The translations under genes were made by a program, and so were the position numbers. Below the pieces are notes generated by a model. It was given only the letters and a program-made list of their open reading frames with translations, was not told where the DNA came from and searched no databases. Shown here one piece after another: positions 1 through 14,600 of a DNA stretch of 64,000 bases. Location of the stretch: the NCBI GenBank assembly GCA_037039925.1, contig JAXRKP010001088.1, positions 78,501 through 142,500 on the forward strand, written 5' to 3'. The stretch's first letter is position 1. Each line of letters starts with the position of its first letter. This DNA is from Doris montereyensis (taxonomy: Eukaryota > Mollusca > Gastropoda > Nudibranchia > Dorididae).

Positions 1-75
1 TTTCACATGTTTTGTTTGAGTGAAACCCCGAGATCACTTTAGTTGTGGATGTGAGTAAAATCAAATCCAAATCAA
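1..75 (+). mobile_element. SINE-B 3' end fragment
   Basis: The segment contains the conserved end of the repeat called SINE-B here: a 'ccc(c)gagatcac..tagttgtggatgtg.gtaaa' block followed by a degenerate TCAAA-type tail. The tRNA-like head would lie left of the window or is absent. Confidence 0.6.
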
Positions 76-522
76 ACTGCTCATCCACAGGAAACTTACT
101 CATAATTGGCAAATTGACTGTAAAATTTTACTATATTCAACACATATAAACGTTTACTTTGTTATTCAATGATTGAGTCAAACAATATGAGCATAACATG
201 GGCTTTCAGACAAAAGACGAAACAAAACAAAAAAGAAAGAAACTCTACCCCTCAAAAAAAAAACAAAAACAAACTCTTACAGCATATGGGCACCTAGTTT
301 TATGAAGGCCATTTAATTTCAGCACCTCCACAGCCGTTTTTCGCAACCACATAATAAACTACCCCATCCAATCTCATCCAAATAACAAATTTGCCCCTCT
401 GCATAAACTACGAAAGCATTTCATTTTCAGCAGTCATACCATTTCATATCAGTATCACTCAAGTATCAGCTAATTGTAAAAGAAACTACAAAGGATGTAA
501 ATCATAAGACCTTGAGATTTCA

Positions 523-660
523 TTTGAAATTTACCCTGTCGACCTAATGCAGTGATCTCAGGGTGAGTGAAGAGAACACAGCAAGAGGAAAGATTTAAGT
601 GAGAGTGAAAGAAAAGGAGAAGTACCTTCCTTCCAGCAGCACTAACTAACAGTTCACTAG
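523..660 (+). mobile_element. Repeat family C copy
   Basis: This is a 130-140 bp dispersed repeat called family C here. The plus-strand order is 'tttcatttgaaatttaccctgtc', 'tgatctcagggtga', 'gagaacacagcaag', 'gaaagagtgaaag' and 'acctt..agcagcac'. It has no tRNA boxes and no terminal inverted repeats. The copy at 34,839 has a 14-bp target-site duplication, which shows that the family is mobile. Confidence 0.7.
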
Positions 661-804
661 ACCTTGGGAACCCAGGCAAACATAAAACGTAGTGTGAACT
701 GGATTAATAAATAAACAGACAAAACTTTATTGTTAAAAGGAAAAAAGACCAGACTTTTTCTTTTCACAATTTATGCTCAAGTCCAAGATACCCTGTATAC
801 ATAC

Positions 805-4618
<3,814 letters not shown>

Positions 4619-4700
4619 GGTGTTGATGCTCTGTGTAAGTGGTTGCTATGCTGAAATTTTCGGAAGAGGGACGAAACGGAAGTTTGCTGTGAGTCCTGGG
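4619..4700 (-). promoter_or_regulatory. DYNLRB: DYNLRB 5' untranslated exon region
   Basis: Exon 1 must extend upstream of the ATG at 4618. The start context on the minus strand is caacaccATGg, a good Kozak match. The transcription start site cannot be placed from sequence alone. Confidence 0.5.
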
Positions 4701-5203
4701 CTTAGATATCTTAGGGAAGTGATGCTTTATCGAATTTTAGTAAGCCTGTATACAACAAAACATACTTTTTCAGGATTCGATGTGTAAATGACATACGGTA
4801 GTTGAATTTTTGTTTCTATTTTACCTGTTATATCTTTGTTCGATATCATATTAGGTCAATTAAAGGACAATGAATACATTAACTTAATATTCATTTTGTT
4901 CAAGGTCAATGAATCGTTGACGCTGACTCAAAAATAATGTAAAGCTGGAACTTATCAAAATATAATAGAATTAATGACAAAGCGAGGGGCACAAGTGAAC
5001 AAAAAGTAATACCGTTATGTTCACATTTACATGAGTATTTTAGCAACTCCAGAACAAAATATTAGGATTAAACTAAACAGATAATATCAGTAAACGAATT
5101 GATAAAAAGTTAGATATGTAATGTATGTAAATACGTTTCGTAATCCATGTGTGTGAGTTAAGAAAATGTGATTCAAACAATAATTTCCTCCCTTCAAACC
5201 TAC

Positions 5204-5656
<453 letters not shown>

Positions 5657-5752
5657 ACCTAGATCAAACTCAGTTGGGATTTTGACTAAGAAGAGTAAAG
5701 GAGTTAAACACGTCAATATCAACCAACCAGTACTAGTATTAAAGCAGAGTCC

Positions 5753-5754
<2 letters not shown>

Positions 5755-5792
<38 letters not shown>
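5755..5792. repeat. (CA)n microsatellite
   Basis: Pure CA dinucleotides, about 19 units. Confidence 0.95.
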
Positions 5793-5794
<2 letters not shown>

Positions 5795-6192
5795 AAGACA
5801 AACTCCCATAAATATTCCCTTTCCCCAAAACAAAACAAAACCAAACCTCCACTCACCCACATCACAAACCAATACAAACCTGCAACACAGAAGACGATAG
5901 AGAGACATAATTTCAAGTCTTGATGATAATAATAATCAATGACATTATTGACACTGCCAGGGGTGGATGATTGTAATGTAAATACGACATGTACCGGTAT
6001 GCACGAAGTTTTATTATCAGTTCAGTGGTGAGATAGTGAACAAAAACTTTTTAACGATCTTATCTCAACTTTGAACAATTTAAACAGATCCGCTAACTAA
6101 TTTATTATGATAAGAACATCAATTCATATATATGATAATATATGCAAGTTAGTGTATTTCAACAAAAGTTTTTTTTAATTTAATTTAGAAAA

Positions 6193-6425
6193 GAAGTTCC
6201 TTCAAGGTTATTCCGTCCATAGAGCCGGAGCGTATACCAGTTTCTAAAACGTGAAGCGGAACAGGTAACATTGTTTAAATCACGTCTTGGACAGGACGCT
6301 AGTCTGACGCAGGTTTTTTACTCCCAATCTAATACTTGTATCTATTTCCACGTCGGCCGAGTGCGGGAAATGCGTGTTAAGTGTCTCTCCCAAGGAATCA
6401 CCGTCTCATTTTCGGCAAAAATGGC
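6193..6425 (-). mobile_element. SINE-A copy, tRNA head degraded
   Basis: The body blocks 'catagagccggagcgtat', 'gtgaagcggaacaggt', 'acaggacgctagtctgacgca' and 'tctcccaaggaa' are all present. The tRNA-like head on the minus-strand 5' side is mostly gone, replaced by a short C-rich stretch near 6437. Confidence 0.7.
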
Positions 6426-7125
6426 ATTCCCAGAACCCCCCCCCACCCCTTTAAGAGTTTCGCGAAATTCTATTTTCCTAACTCTATCATAATTTGTGTC
6501 TTTGCTGTAAACGATTTTGTAGGTCCAGTAAAATTCCTGCTTTTTCCAGCTAAGTAAGTGATTAAATTAAAATATGTATTACTCAAAAACGCCTGAAGGT
6601 CTTATTATTAAAATAATTTACGAAAGTGAAGAAGATTGATTAAACTTGTTCGTGGTGTAGTCGTTACCTTTCCTTCGCTTCAAACTTCACGTTATTCTAC
6701 AATCAATATAGATTTCGTGAGCATTAGTTTTTTGTTATGTATATTCAGCATTTTATCCCCGTTAAACTCGAAATTTCGAATTTTATTCTTATATCAAACT
6801 TTATGAAGAACACCTTGCAGCAATGCGTAAACTGACTTCCAATGCTGTTTGAGCTAGTCCCTACCCAAAACAATAGGAGATTGCCACTTAAGTTAACATC
6901 GACTTCGTGAACCAACCCTTTAACAAGGAGCAACAGGTAAAGCCAGCTGCCTGTATATTTTCCTTCTGCATTTCTACTTTTTTGTCATCTTTGCAGTCCA
7001 CCGTCAGCCCTATAAGACTCCTTTGGCTCTAAATAGTCTGTCAATGAATATTTAAAATGAAACAAGTAGTATGCTTTGTGTATAATCTAGTCTGATTGTT
7101 CTGATATGAACCCTTCTACTTCTAT

Positions 7126-7130
<5 letters not shown>

Positions 7131-7202
<72 letters not shown>

Positions 7203-7254
7203 GAGAGAGAGAGAGCTGAGAGAGGGAGAGAGGAGAGAGAGAGAGGGAGAGGGA

Positions 7255-7292
<38 letters not shown>

Positions 7293-7317
7293 CTAGAGGG
7301 GGAGAGAGAGAGAGAGG

Positions 7318-7352
<35 letters not shown>

Positions 7353-7372
7353 GCTAAGGAGGGAGAAAGGAG

Positions 7373-7440
<68 letters not shown>
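7131..7440. repeat. (GA)n microsatellite with GGGA interruptions
   Basis: Three GA blocks are separated by GGGAGA and 'ctgaga', 'gctagagg' and 'gctaagg' interruptions. Confidence 0.97.
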
Positions 7441-7441
<1 letters not shown>

Positions 7442-7703
7442 GCTACTAAATTTCAGTGTAGTATTAATATTTATTGCAGTATTGACACTATCTATAGGCC
7501 TAGCGTGGTAGCAGTGTTACAGTACATACAATATTTATTTATGTACATGATCGTCTTGTACAGTGCATTGGTCGGCCGTAACACTAGTCAGTGTGATCCA
7601 GCAGTGCCAATAATATTTATAATAATACGATAATAACATGTAATCGTAACTATGTAATACTAACGTAGATAAAGATAAACAGTGAGGCAAGCGGCATCTC
7701 GAA

Positions 7704-8066
7704 GTGAAGTCAATGACATAAGAGACAATATGAAAGCCTCATAGGAACAAAGACGAGACAAATACAAGGAATAGACGGGAAAAAATCCTGGCCATCATGG
7801 GGATCGAAACCGCGACCTCTGCGTCGACACCTACCGCCTCGCCAGAAAAAGAAAGCGTGCTACTGCTACCATTATATGCTACCAACCGAGCTAACTACGC
7901 TCAGTTAGCTCGGTTGGTAGCACGCTTTCTTTTCCTGGCGAAGCGATGAGTGTCGACGCAGAGGTCACGGGTTCGATCCCATGATTTTTCTGTCTATTCC
8001 TTGTATGTCTCGTCTTTGTTCCTATAGGAATTTCATATTGTCTTATGTTATGTCATTGCCTTCACT
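7704..8066. mobile_element. Head-to-head pair of tRNA-derived SINEs (foldback)
   Basis: The two arms, about 7704-7886 and 7893-8066, are inverted copies of one SINE. The centre is a perfect 16-nt stem (7880-7895 against 7902-7917) around a 6-nt loop. The right arm reads, on the plus strand, an A-box-like TAGCTCGGTTGGTAG and a B-box-like GGGTTCGATCCC about 50 nt later, then a non-tRNA body ending near 'tatgtcattg'. The left arm has the same boxes on the minus strand. It is not a functional tRNA: there is no acceptor stem and the spacing is too long. Confidence 0.8.
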
Positions 8067-8099
8067 ATGCAAATGCAATACTAATATTATATCTTTCTT

Positions 8100-8215
8100 T
8101 CTCAGCTCCCATTCTACCTTCCGGTGTGCGGGTTTAGACGCCCTAGATGAATTTACTCCAGGTTGCCTTGTCCTAACATTTTCTGTTTCCTTCTGTGAAA
8201 GTTGAAATTCTTTGC
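8100..8215 (+). repeat. Dispersed repeat E, copy 1
   Basis: It shares 'cag.t.cca.t..accttc..gtg..ggggttta' and 'cattttctgtttccttctgtg.aa' with 53,136-53,255, and its first half with 34,430-34,482. I do not recognise the family. Confidence 0.5.
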
Positions 8216-8400
8216 TTTACTTTAACTTTAATGTCTCTTTCATTATATCTTCTTCCCACTTTCTCCGAGGTCTGCCTTTAGGTCTTTTACCTTGAGTTTT
8301 AGCACGTATTTTTTAATACTGATTTAGCTATTTCTATTGTCATTCATTCTGTTTACATACCCAAACCATCTCAACTGATACTGATACTATTATTAGTATT
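8216..8400 (-). mobile_element. LINE (RTE-like) C-terminal fragment
   Basis: The minus strand reads a GKRPKGRPRRKWEE-like segment (8257-8295), the basic tail typical of RTE-type reverse transcriptase ORFs, preceded by a W.GY-like stretch near 8355. A related fragment at 27,430-27,900 shows the same order. No intact frame remains. Confidence 0.65.
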
Positions 8401-8779
8401 ATATTATGTAGCGGAAATGTATCGATATGTCTGGATATCAATCAAGTTTTACGTTACAGTCGCATAGTAGTCTTAGTACTCACGACTCACACACAATCAT
8501 CGATGGTGTTCCAACTTACTTCTCCAACTCCCAAGAGTTCAAGCAAACTTGGTAAACCTGTCCGACAATTATGCATTCAATACACCGGTACAAGGCGGAC
8601 TAAGTTAGTGTATGTAAATGTAATGTAGCACTTTTATGATCAAATGCGCACCTTGTGAGCACTTTTAAAGACTTTAATTACTTAAAGCAGATACATTATT
8701 TCAGTCCTATTCCTAAGAAGACACTACATGTATTTCCTCACACTAATGAGGTCAGAGTACGACTATGATGAGTGTCCAT

Positions 8780-9165
8780 AACAAACTTCTTACTCTTATT
8801 CCCCTTCACTTGTCCATCTTCGGGCTCCAAACACACCACATACAATTATACAACTGAGCATGCATCTGAACAGAAAAAATTCTGAATATTCCCCAGTGTT
8901 TCCCTCTCTGTGACAGTGTGACCACCCCATGAAACTGACCCATTACCTTTTTGAATGTCACAAACTGAAAGACCTACGGAAAATGCTACTCCCCTGAGAA
9001 ACCAACCACGATACCTGGAATACCATGATGGAACCCTACATTAACAGTAACACTAGTAACAGATGGAAAACACCTGTAAATACCACTACATGGGCGAAGG
9101 ACAAATGTCTAAGCACTGCTGGATCAATAACAACTACCTTCACTCGTAGAAAATATAATATACCA
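8780..9165 (+). mobile_element. LINE 3'-terminal ORF fragment
   Basis: One plus-strand frame reads a Cys-rich knuckle (C..LC, then LTHYLFECHKLKDLRKML), as at the C-terminus of Jockey/I/R1-type LINE polymerases, and continues as a Trp-rich tail. A stop follows ML-P. The element is too decayed to assign a clade. Confidence 0.55.
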
Positions 9166-9534
9166 GAAATCGTCATATTGCATTACTAATACTATGTAAA
9201 TGTATACTGTTATTGTTATTAAAAGTACATGTTTAATTGTATTTATTGAATTTTTATATTGTAATAGGTACTTTATTTTCTATTTATTACGCATTATGTA
9301 CTTAATGTTATAATATATGCTTGTCATAATATCTATATTTGAATGTAGACTGGTCCTCTAGTCAAAGAGGTTTGTACATAAAAGTAAAAGAACTATTTGC
9401 TTTACATCCTGCTGTTGTTTGGTCACATTTCATTCTAAGTCAACTTGTGTTGCATTTATACCTCTTCCACCTGTCGACAATGCTGTATACAATGATGTTA
9501 TCTTCCCTGTTGTCTTAACTGTGACTATGAGGGG

Positions 9535-9850
9535 TTCTCGGTAATCCAGAGGCAAGGTGTCTGCCTCTCAACCAAAATGTAGTGGTTTGAGCCCCGTCAG
9601 TGGTTGAAGCACTTTCTTGATTTTTAAGAGCAAAAATCTACCCCCCCCCCGGTCCAGAACGGTGGATCTACGCCCAGTCCCACCGGAGACGGACAATGAA
9701 AGGGTGTCCCATGTGCAGACAACAACACTCTATGTACATTGAAGATCCCTTAGTTATTTACAGGACAGTCCAGGCATAATGAAAACCCAACCAAAAACCC
9801 CCAAGATCACCGTAGCTGTGGACGTGGGTAAATCAAATCAAATTGTGACT
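9535..9850 (+). mobile_element. SINE-B copy, full length
   Basis: SINE-B is about 320-390 bp. Its head is tRNA-like: GGTAATCCAGAGGCAAGGTG, then 'cctctcaacca' and a GGTTTGAGCCCC-type B box. The body has 'gag.aaaaatcta', 'ggtcca', 'agtccca.cggagacggacaa', 'gtgcaga', 'aagatccctt', 'tttacagg.cagtc' and 'aagatcacc.tagctgtgg'. The tail is (TCAAA)n. This copy keeps every block. A run of C at about 9640 is typical of the family. Confidence 0.8.
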
Positions 9851-9949
9851 ATGAGCAACATGTAGGCCTACATTTTGAATTTTAATCCCTTTTGAGTCTG
9901 ACACTAATCATTACAACTGTAAATATGTATGCGCTGCAATTTTTTTTTG

Positions 9950-10132
9950 CTTAAGCTGAACGTGGGGGATTTAGTAGGATTTTAAATGTTGCCTGGACTG
10001 CCCTGTAAACAGCCAAAAGATCTGTGTCTGTCACTACTGTCTGTGATCTGCACACAGGATCTCCTTCTGGTATTTTACTGTCTGCCTCTGATGGGATTAG
10101 GTGTCAATCCACCCACCTGTACCAGGGGTACG
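9950..10132 (-). mobile_element. SINE-B copy, 3' part, interrupted by SINE-A
   Basis: This is a minus-strand SINE-B running from the 'ggattt.gtaggat' end to 'ccacctgtaccagggg'. Its tRNA-like head resumes at 10,428 on the far side of a SINE-A copy, so the two pieces are one element. Confidence 0.8.
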
Positions 10133-10427
10133 TAAAAGTTCCTTCAACTTCAAGGCCCTTACGACCTATTGAGCCGGAGCCTATTCCAGTTTCTAAGCGT
10201 GGCGGAACTGGTGATAATAATAACTCCCTGGCCAGGCCGCTAGTCTGACGCAGAGCTGTACTCCCAAGCTAGTGGTTGTACCCATTTGCACCTGGGTCGG
10301 ATGAGGAAAGTGCGTACTATAAGTGTCATACACACAGAACACAAAGTCAGGCCCAGCTTTGCCACGATTCAAACTGGGGACCTCATGATCCTCAATCTGG
10401 TAGTCTAACCACAAGGCCATCGACAAA
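10133..10427 (-). mobile_element. SINE-A copy nested in SINE-B
   Basis: A full-length SINE-A with its tRNA head at the right end ('ttgccacgattcaaactggggacctcatgatc', 'tctaaccacaaggccat'). The SINE-B sequence 'tgtaccaggggt' on the left recurs as 'tggaccatgggt' on the right, consistent with a target-site duplication of about 12 bp. Confidence 0.8.
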
Positions 10428-10562
10428 GCTGGACCATGGGTGGTGGGTTTTAAAAAAAAAAAAATCTAGAGAAAAAGTTTCAACCATCAGGGCTTGAACC
10501 CAAAACCAGTAAGTTGAAAGGCCGGCAACCTTGCCTCTGGATCACAGAGACTCCGAAATTCT
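10428..10562 (-). mobile_element. SINE-B tRNA-like head, continuation
   Basis: This carries the complement of the SINE-B head: the A-rich spacer, 'gggcttgaaccc' (B-box region) and 'caaccttgcctctggatcac' (A-box region). Confidence 0.75.
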
Positions 10563-10564
10563 AG

Positions 10565-11624
10565 TAAGGCGTTTCCAGGAGTTTCAAGCTACAATCCCTG
10601 TCTTGGTAACAATTCTTTTTTGTGTTGGATGTTTTTGCAGATTCTGGTTCCTTCAATTTCATGAAAAGTTTAAGATCTGTTTACTTTGGTTTTGTTTATA
10701 GTAAGGAAAAACATAAAGTAAATATCACAGCAGTCACACGAACATTGGCAAAACAAATGAAACAGAAACCAGGACCATTACACTTTAAATAATGACAATA
10801 TTTTAATGGCATAGTTCATGAAAGGTCATGAAAACAATTTTAGCGTCACGTACGCTCTCATTTAACATGTCAAAGTTCCCCATATAGAAAAGCGAGACAC
10901 ATACTACATAACGAACTTAGTTAACGAAGGAAGAAAACAAAACTGGACAAAAAACTAACACTAATACCGAAAAAATGAAAAACATCTCTCTCAAAATACG
11001 AGAATAAGAGGTCATGAAAATAAGCTGGGTAGCTGGATGGATTCACAGTCACAGGCATTTAAAGGAGAGAAATACATCCCATCATACTATAAAGCGTCCC
11101 AGTATTACAAATCATTGTAATGTAATTGAGCACATTACTTGTTGGAATAACTCACCCGTTACGGTGCTCACTATTCAGTCCATCTAACAAAAATACAGAG
11201 TTAACACATTTTGTACTTTCAAATTTTCCTACAATATAGAAACACTAAAATTAAAGCTTTGAAGTAAAAGATGGAATCATCCAGACATCACACAAGCAAT
11301 AAACTAAAAAAAAATGGAAGCAAAATCTAAATCCCTGTCTAAATCAAACCGACCGTCAATCATTGATCATTAAGCTAAAAGCACAGATATGAAAGAAAGA
11401 AAAATAAAAAAAGCTGCAAGCAAACAAATTCTTTTTAAAAAGTAAAAGACAACTGGTGATATGTAAGAAAGAGAGTAATAACATGGCCAGAGCCTGAAGG
11501 CCACCATATCACCATTAAAATCAACTACCACGGTCGTACCCGTCATTTTTGCTGCCCTACCTACATACTCAACCCGTTAACGTAAATAAATCTGAAAATC
11601 ACTGCGCAGTCGGACGCTCTGTCT
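10565..11624. other. COX4 3' flank, nothing else recognised
   Basis: A-rich DNA downstream of the COX4 stop. It should contain the COX4 3' UTR; an ATTAAA on the minus strand near 10,800 is a possible but unproven poly(A) signal. No other gene is seen. Confidence 0.45.
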
Positions 11625-14600
11625 TTATTTCTTCCACTGTTCGTGTCATAATCCCATTTGGCCGATATTCCTTGGATGGAACCTTGGCCCTGAGTGATCA
11701 TCCTCTCCAATGTCTTCTCCTGCCACTCTCTGGTAAATGTTGATGGAGCGGGTGGGTATACTGAAAAAAAAAAGAAGAGAAACAGCATTTGTGACAGCAA
11801 TGCACTCCACACATGTAACTGTAATGTAAAACACAATGTCCATCTTAACCCCAGTGTCCAGACAAGGGGCAAGTCAAAAGTGATTAATGACATGAAATAA
11901 TATTAAAGCCTTTTAATAGCAACAAAGACCAGACAAATACACATCGTACTATTCCTGTGTATTCGTCTGGTCTAAACTGCTATCATTCTCAAACCCAACA
12001 TCGATGTCTGATTCATCATCAGAACTAACATCATCGGCATCTGCGCAACCTAAAACATCTTCGTTCCACACAGAATTGTGAAAATTAAACACCATTCTAA
12101 TAATCGCCTAAATTGCTTGGGAAGCAGACAAAACGGGCATTTATGGAAAAAATTGGTCAGGGCAATAAATTGAGGTTTATCACCAAGGAAATTGATCGAG
12201 TATGGTTTAGAAATTAAGACAACAGACAGATAAGGAAAGAGAATTATTACCAGACCGTTTGTTTTAGAAGAGTCCTCCGTTTTACGTAAAATTGGCATAG
12301 AGAAATAGGGATATCTGAAAATCATTAAATACTTTCAACACTTAAGTGGTAGGGGCAAGGGCACAATATGTTCCCAGTCACCTAAAATACTCTTGAGTAA
12401 TTTCATGCCACATCAAGGAAAGAGCCGTGAGTGGAGTTCAGAAGACTGCTCAATTCTACTTGCCTAGTGACAAACCAGTGATCCAATGGGTACGGTGGGT
12501 AGAGTTAAGAAGAGAGAACTGGTCACTGGTCATTTTTTTTTTTACAGTACATTGGATAGGTGTATGAAGGTTGGTTACAATTGTTGACCAGCATAAGTTA
12601 GCCCTATTAGCGATGGTATATTACATGTATAATTTTTTATTTTATCCTTTAATTTTCTGTATTACCCCACATTGCCCGATCGTGTATTATCCTGCATAGC
12701 CCGCTGTTGCCCAGAATCGGATTACATAGTTAATTATTTCCCAATTTTTCACATTGATTCAATACTGGTACCATAGGAGCTCTTTTCTTAAGAAAGACAA
12801 AACTAAGATTTCACTTCATGTTTGAATCGTCCCGATCAGTCTACTACTAAAAGTAGATATCTATGATTTTTCAACGGCCCCTCAAAGTCATATTTCCTCT
12901 TCAAATTCACATGATATTGGTCCTGTCGAGGGAAATGCAGAAGAAACTGATCTGATATTAAACTTGATTATGCTGATGATTTTGTGTCACATGTAGATCC
13001 CAACAGCATGACGTGTTGAACATGTCTCCCCCCCCCCCCCCCCCCCCCCGTATTTAAACCAAATGTAGGCAAAGATCCATTGACAACCCTCAACCTCTGC
13101 AAAACTTACACGTTTTTCGCTCCTCTAAAGTAAGGCTTTTCCAGTCGCCTTTTCTTTCTCCTCACTATAATTTGATTTACCCACATCCAGAACACAGTTG
13201 ACCTCAGGGTTTTTGGTAGGATTTTTAACGTTGCCCAGACTGGCTTGTAAACAGCCAAGGGATCTTACTTAAACGTACAGAGAGTGCTGTGATCTGCACA
13301 CGATACCACCTATTCCCCGTCCATCTTCGATGGAATTAGGTACCGATCCAGCTACCTGCACGGGGGGAGGGGTAGTTTGGGTTGATAGGCTGACACCATG
13401 CCTCTGACTACCCGAGTCCTCTAATGTATTCAAGTCTACAATGTTTAATTTTCAAGTCTGAATTGCTAATCAAATGGAATTCTCTTTTGGAATAAAAACA
13501 AGACTAGTAATTAAAATAGGCATATAAAATAAAGTCTACTGATCAACCCAGTGCTAGTGATAGTAGTTCAATTTGACAAACAGAGCGTTCTGGGCAAAAT
13601 GCACATGGTGGACCCAACAATGAAACTGGTTCTATGAAATAAACTCTCGGTTTAAAAGGCATACCTGTGTGAGAGGTTCTCAGAGAAACTGTAAAACTCA
13701 AATATACTAATACTATAACGTACCAACTTTCCTCATGAAGAACATGATCCATCCCGTGAAAGCAAGTCCAAACAAAATGGTGGACAACAAAGACTTCCAC
13801 TCTCCAGAGGGTGCGTTCATCTCAGAATAGGTTTGACAAAAGCTAGCTCTATACACTGAAATGGAAATAAATGTGAAGAAAATTGACATTTGGATGAGTA
13901 AACATTTACAATTACACAAATACACGCTGACATTCCGCTGGTTTAGAAAAAATGGACACGGGTATGCTAATCTTGTACTTGTATGACTTTAAAGAGGATT
14001 ACCATACAAATAACCACATTATTTTATATCAGGTACTGATCTGTACACAAAAGGTATTTGTTGTTCTTTGTGTTCATAGCGCAGGAATATAGTCATTTAT
14101 TGTAATAGTAAACCCTTTCAAATTTCATAAAATGTTGCTAATCGCTTATATTCCGTAACTATTTCCATTACTTAATTTCAGTACAAATGACACCATTTCT
14201 TTTGCTTTTAAATGTTTGAACTTCAGGTTACCAAAAATATCCTTTATTTACTTGGTCTAACTAGGGTTACAGAATGTCACATTTCCAGAATTGGAGAGAA
14301 AAAAAACACCCAAACAAAAAACAAAATTATACCTAGTCTAAAAACATCTTGTATTCATGTTAAGCGTGGATGCTGGTGTCTTTATTCAGTTAATTTTCCC
14401 TACTGCATTTATATTCTCTCTGAATCGCACTTTCCCCATATAATCATATATATTCCCGACTGAGAGAATTGGGTTTTTATCTTCCTAAATTTATTGATGC
14501 GGGTGAACCCTGGAAATTATATTCCAGTGTCGATGGTGATCAAAATTCAGTTTGCTTTCCATGATAGTTTCTCATGGAATCCCATTTTCCCTGATAGTTT

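Noticed and set aside
7895..7985. A functional tRNA gene
   Set aside because: A- and B-box-like segments exist, but the spacing is too long, there is no acceptor stem and the same sequence is mirrored opposite. It is a SINE.
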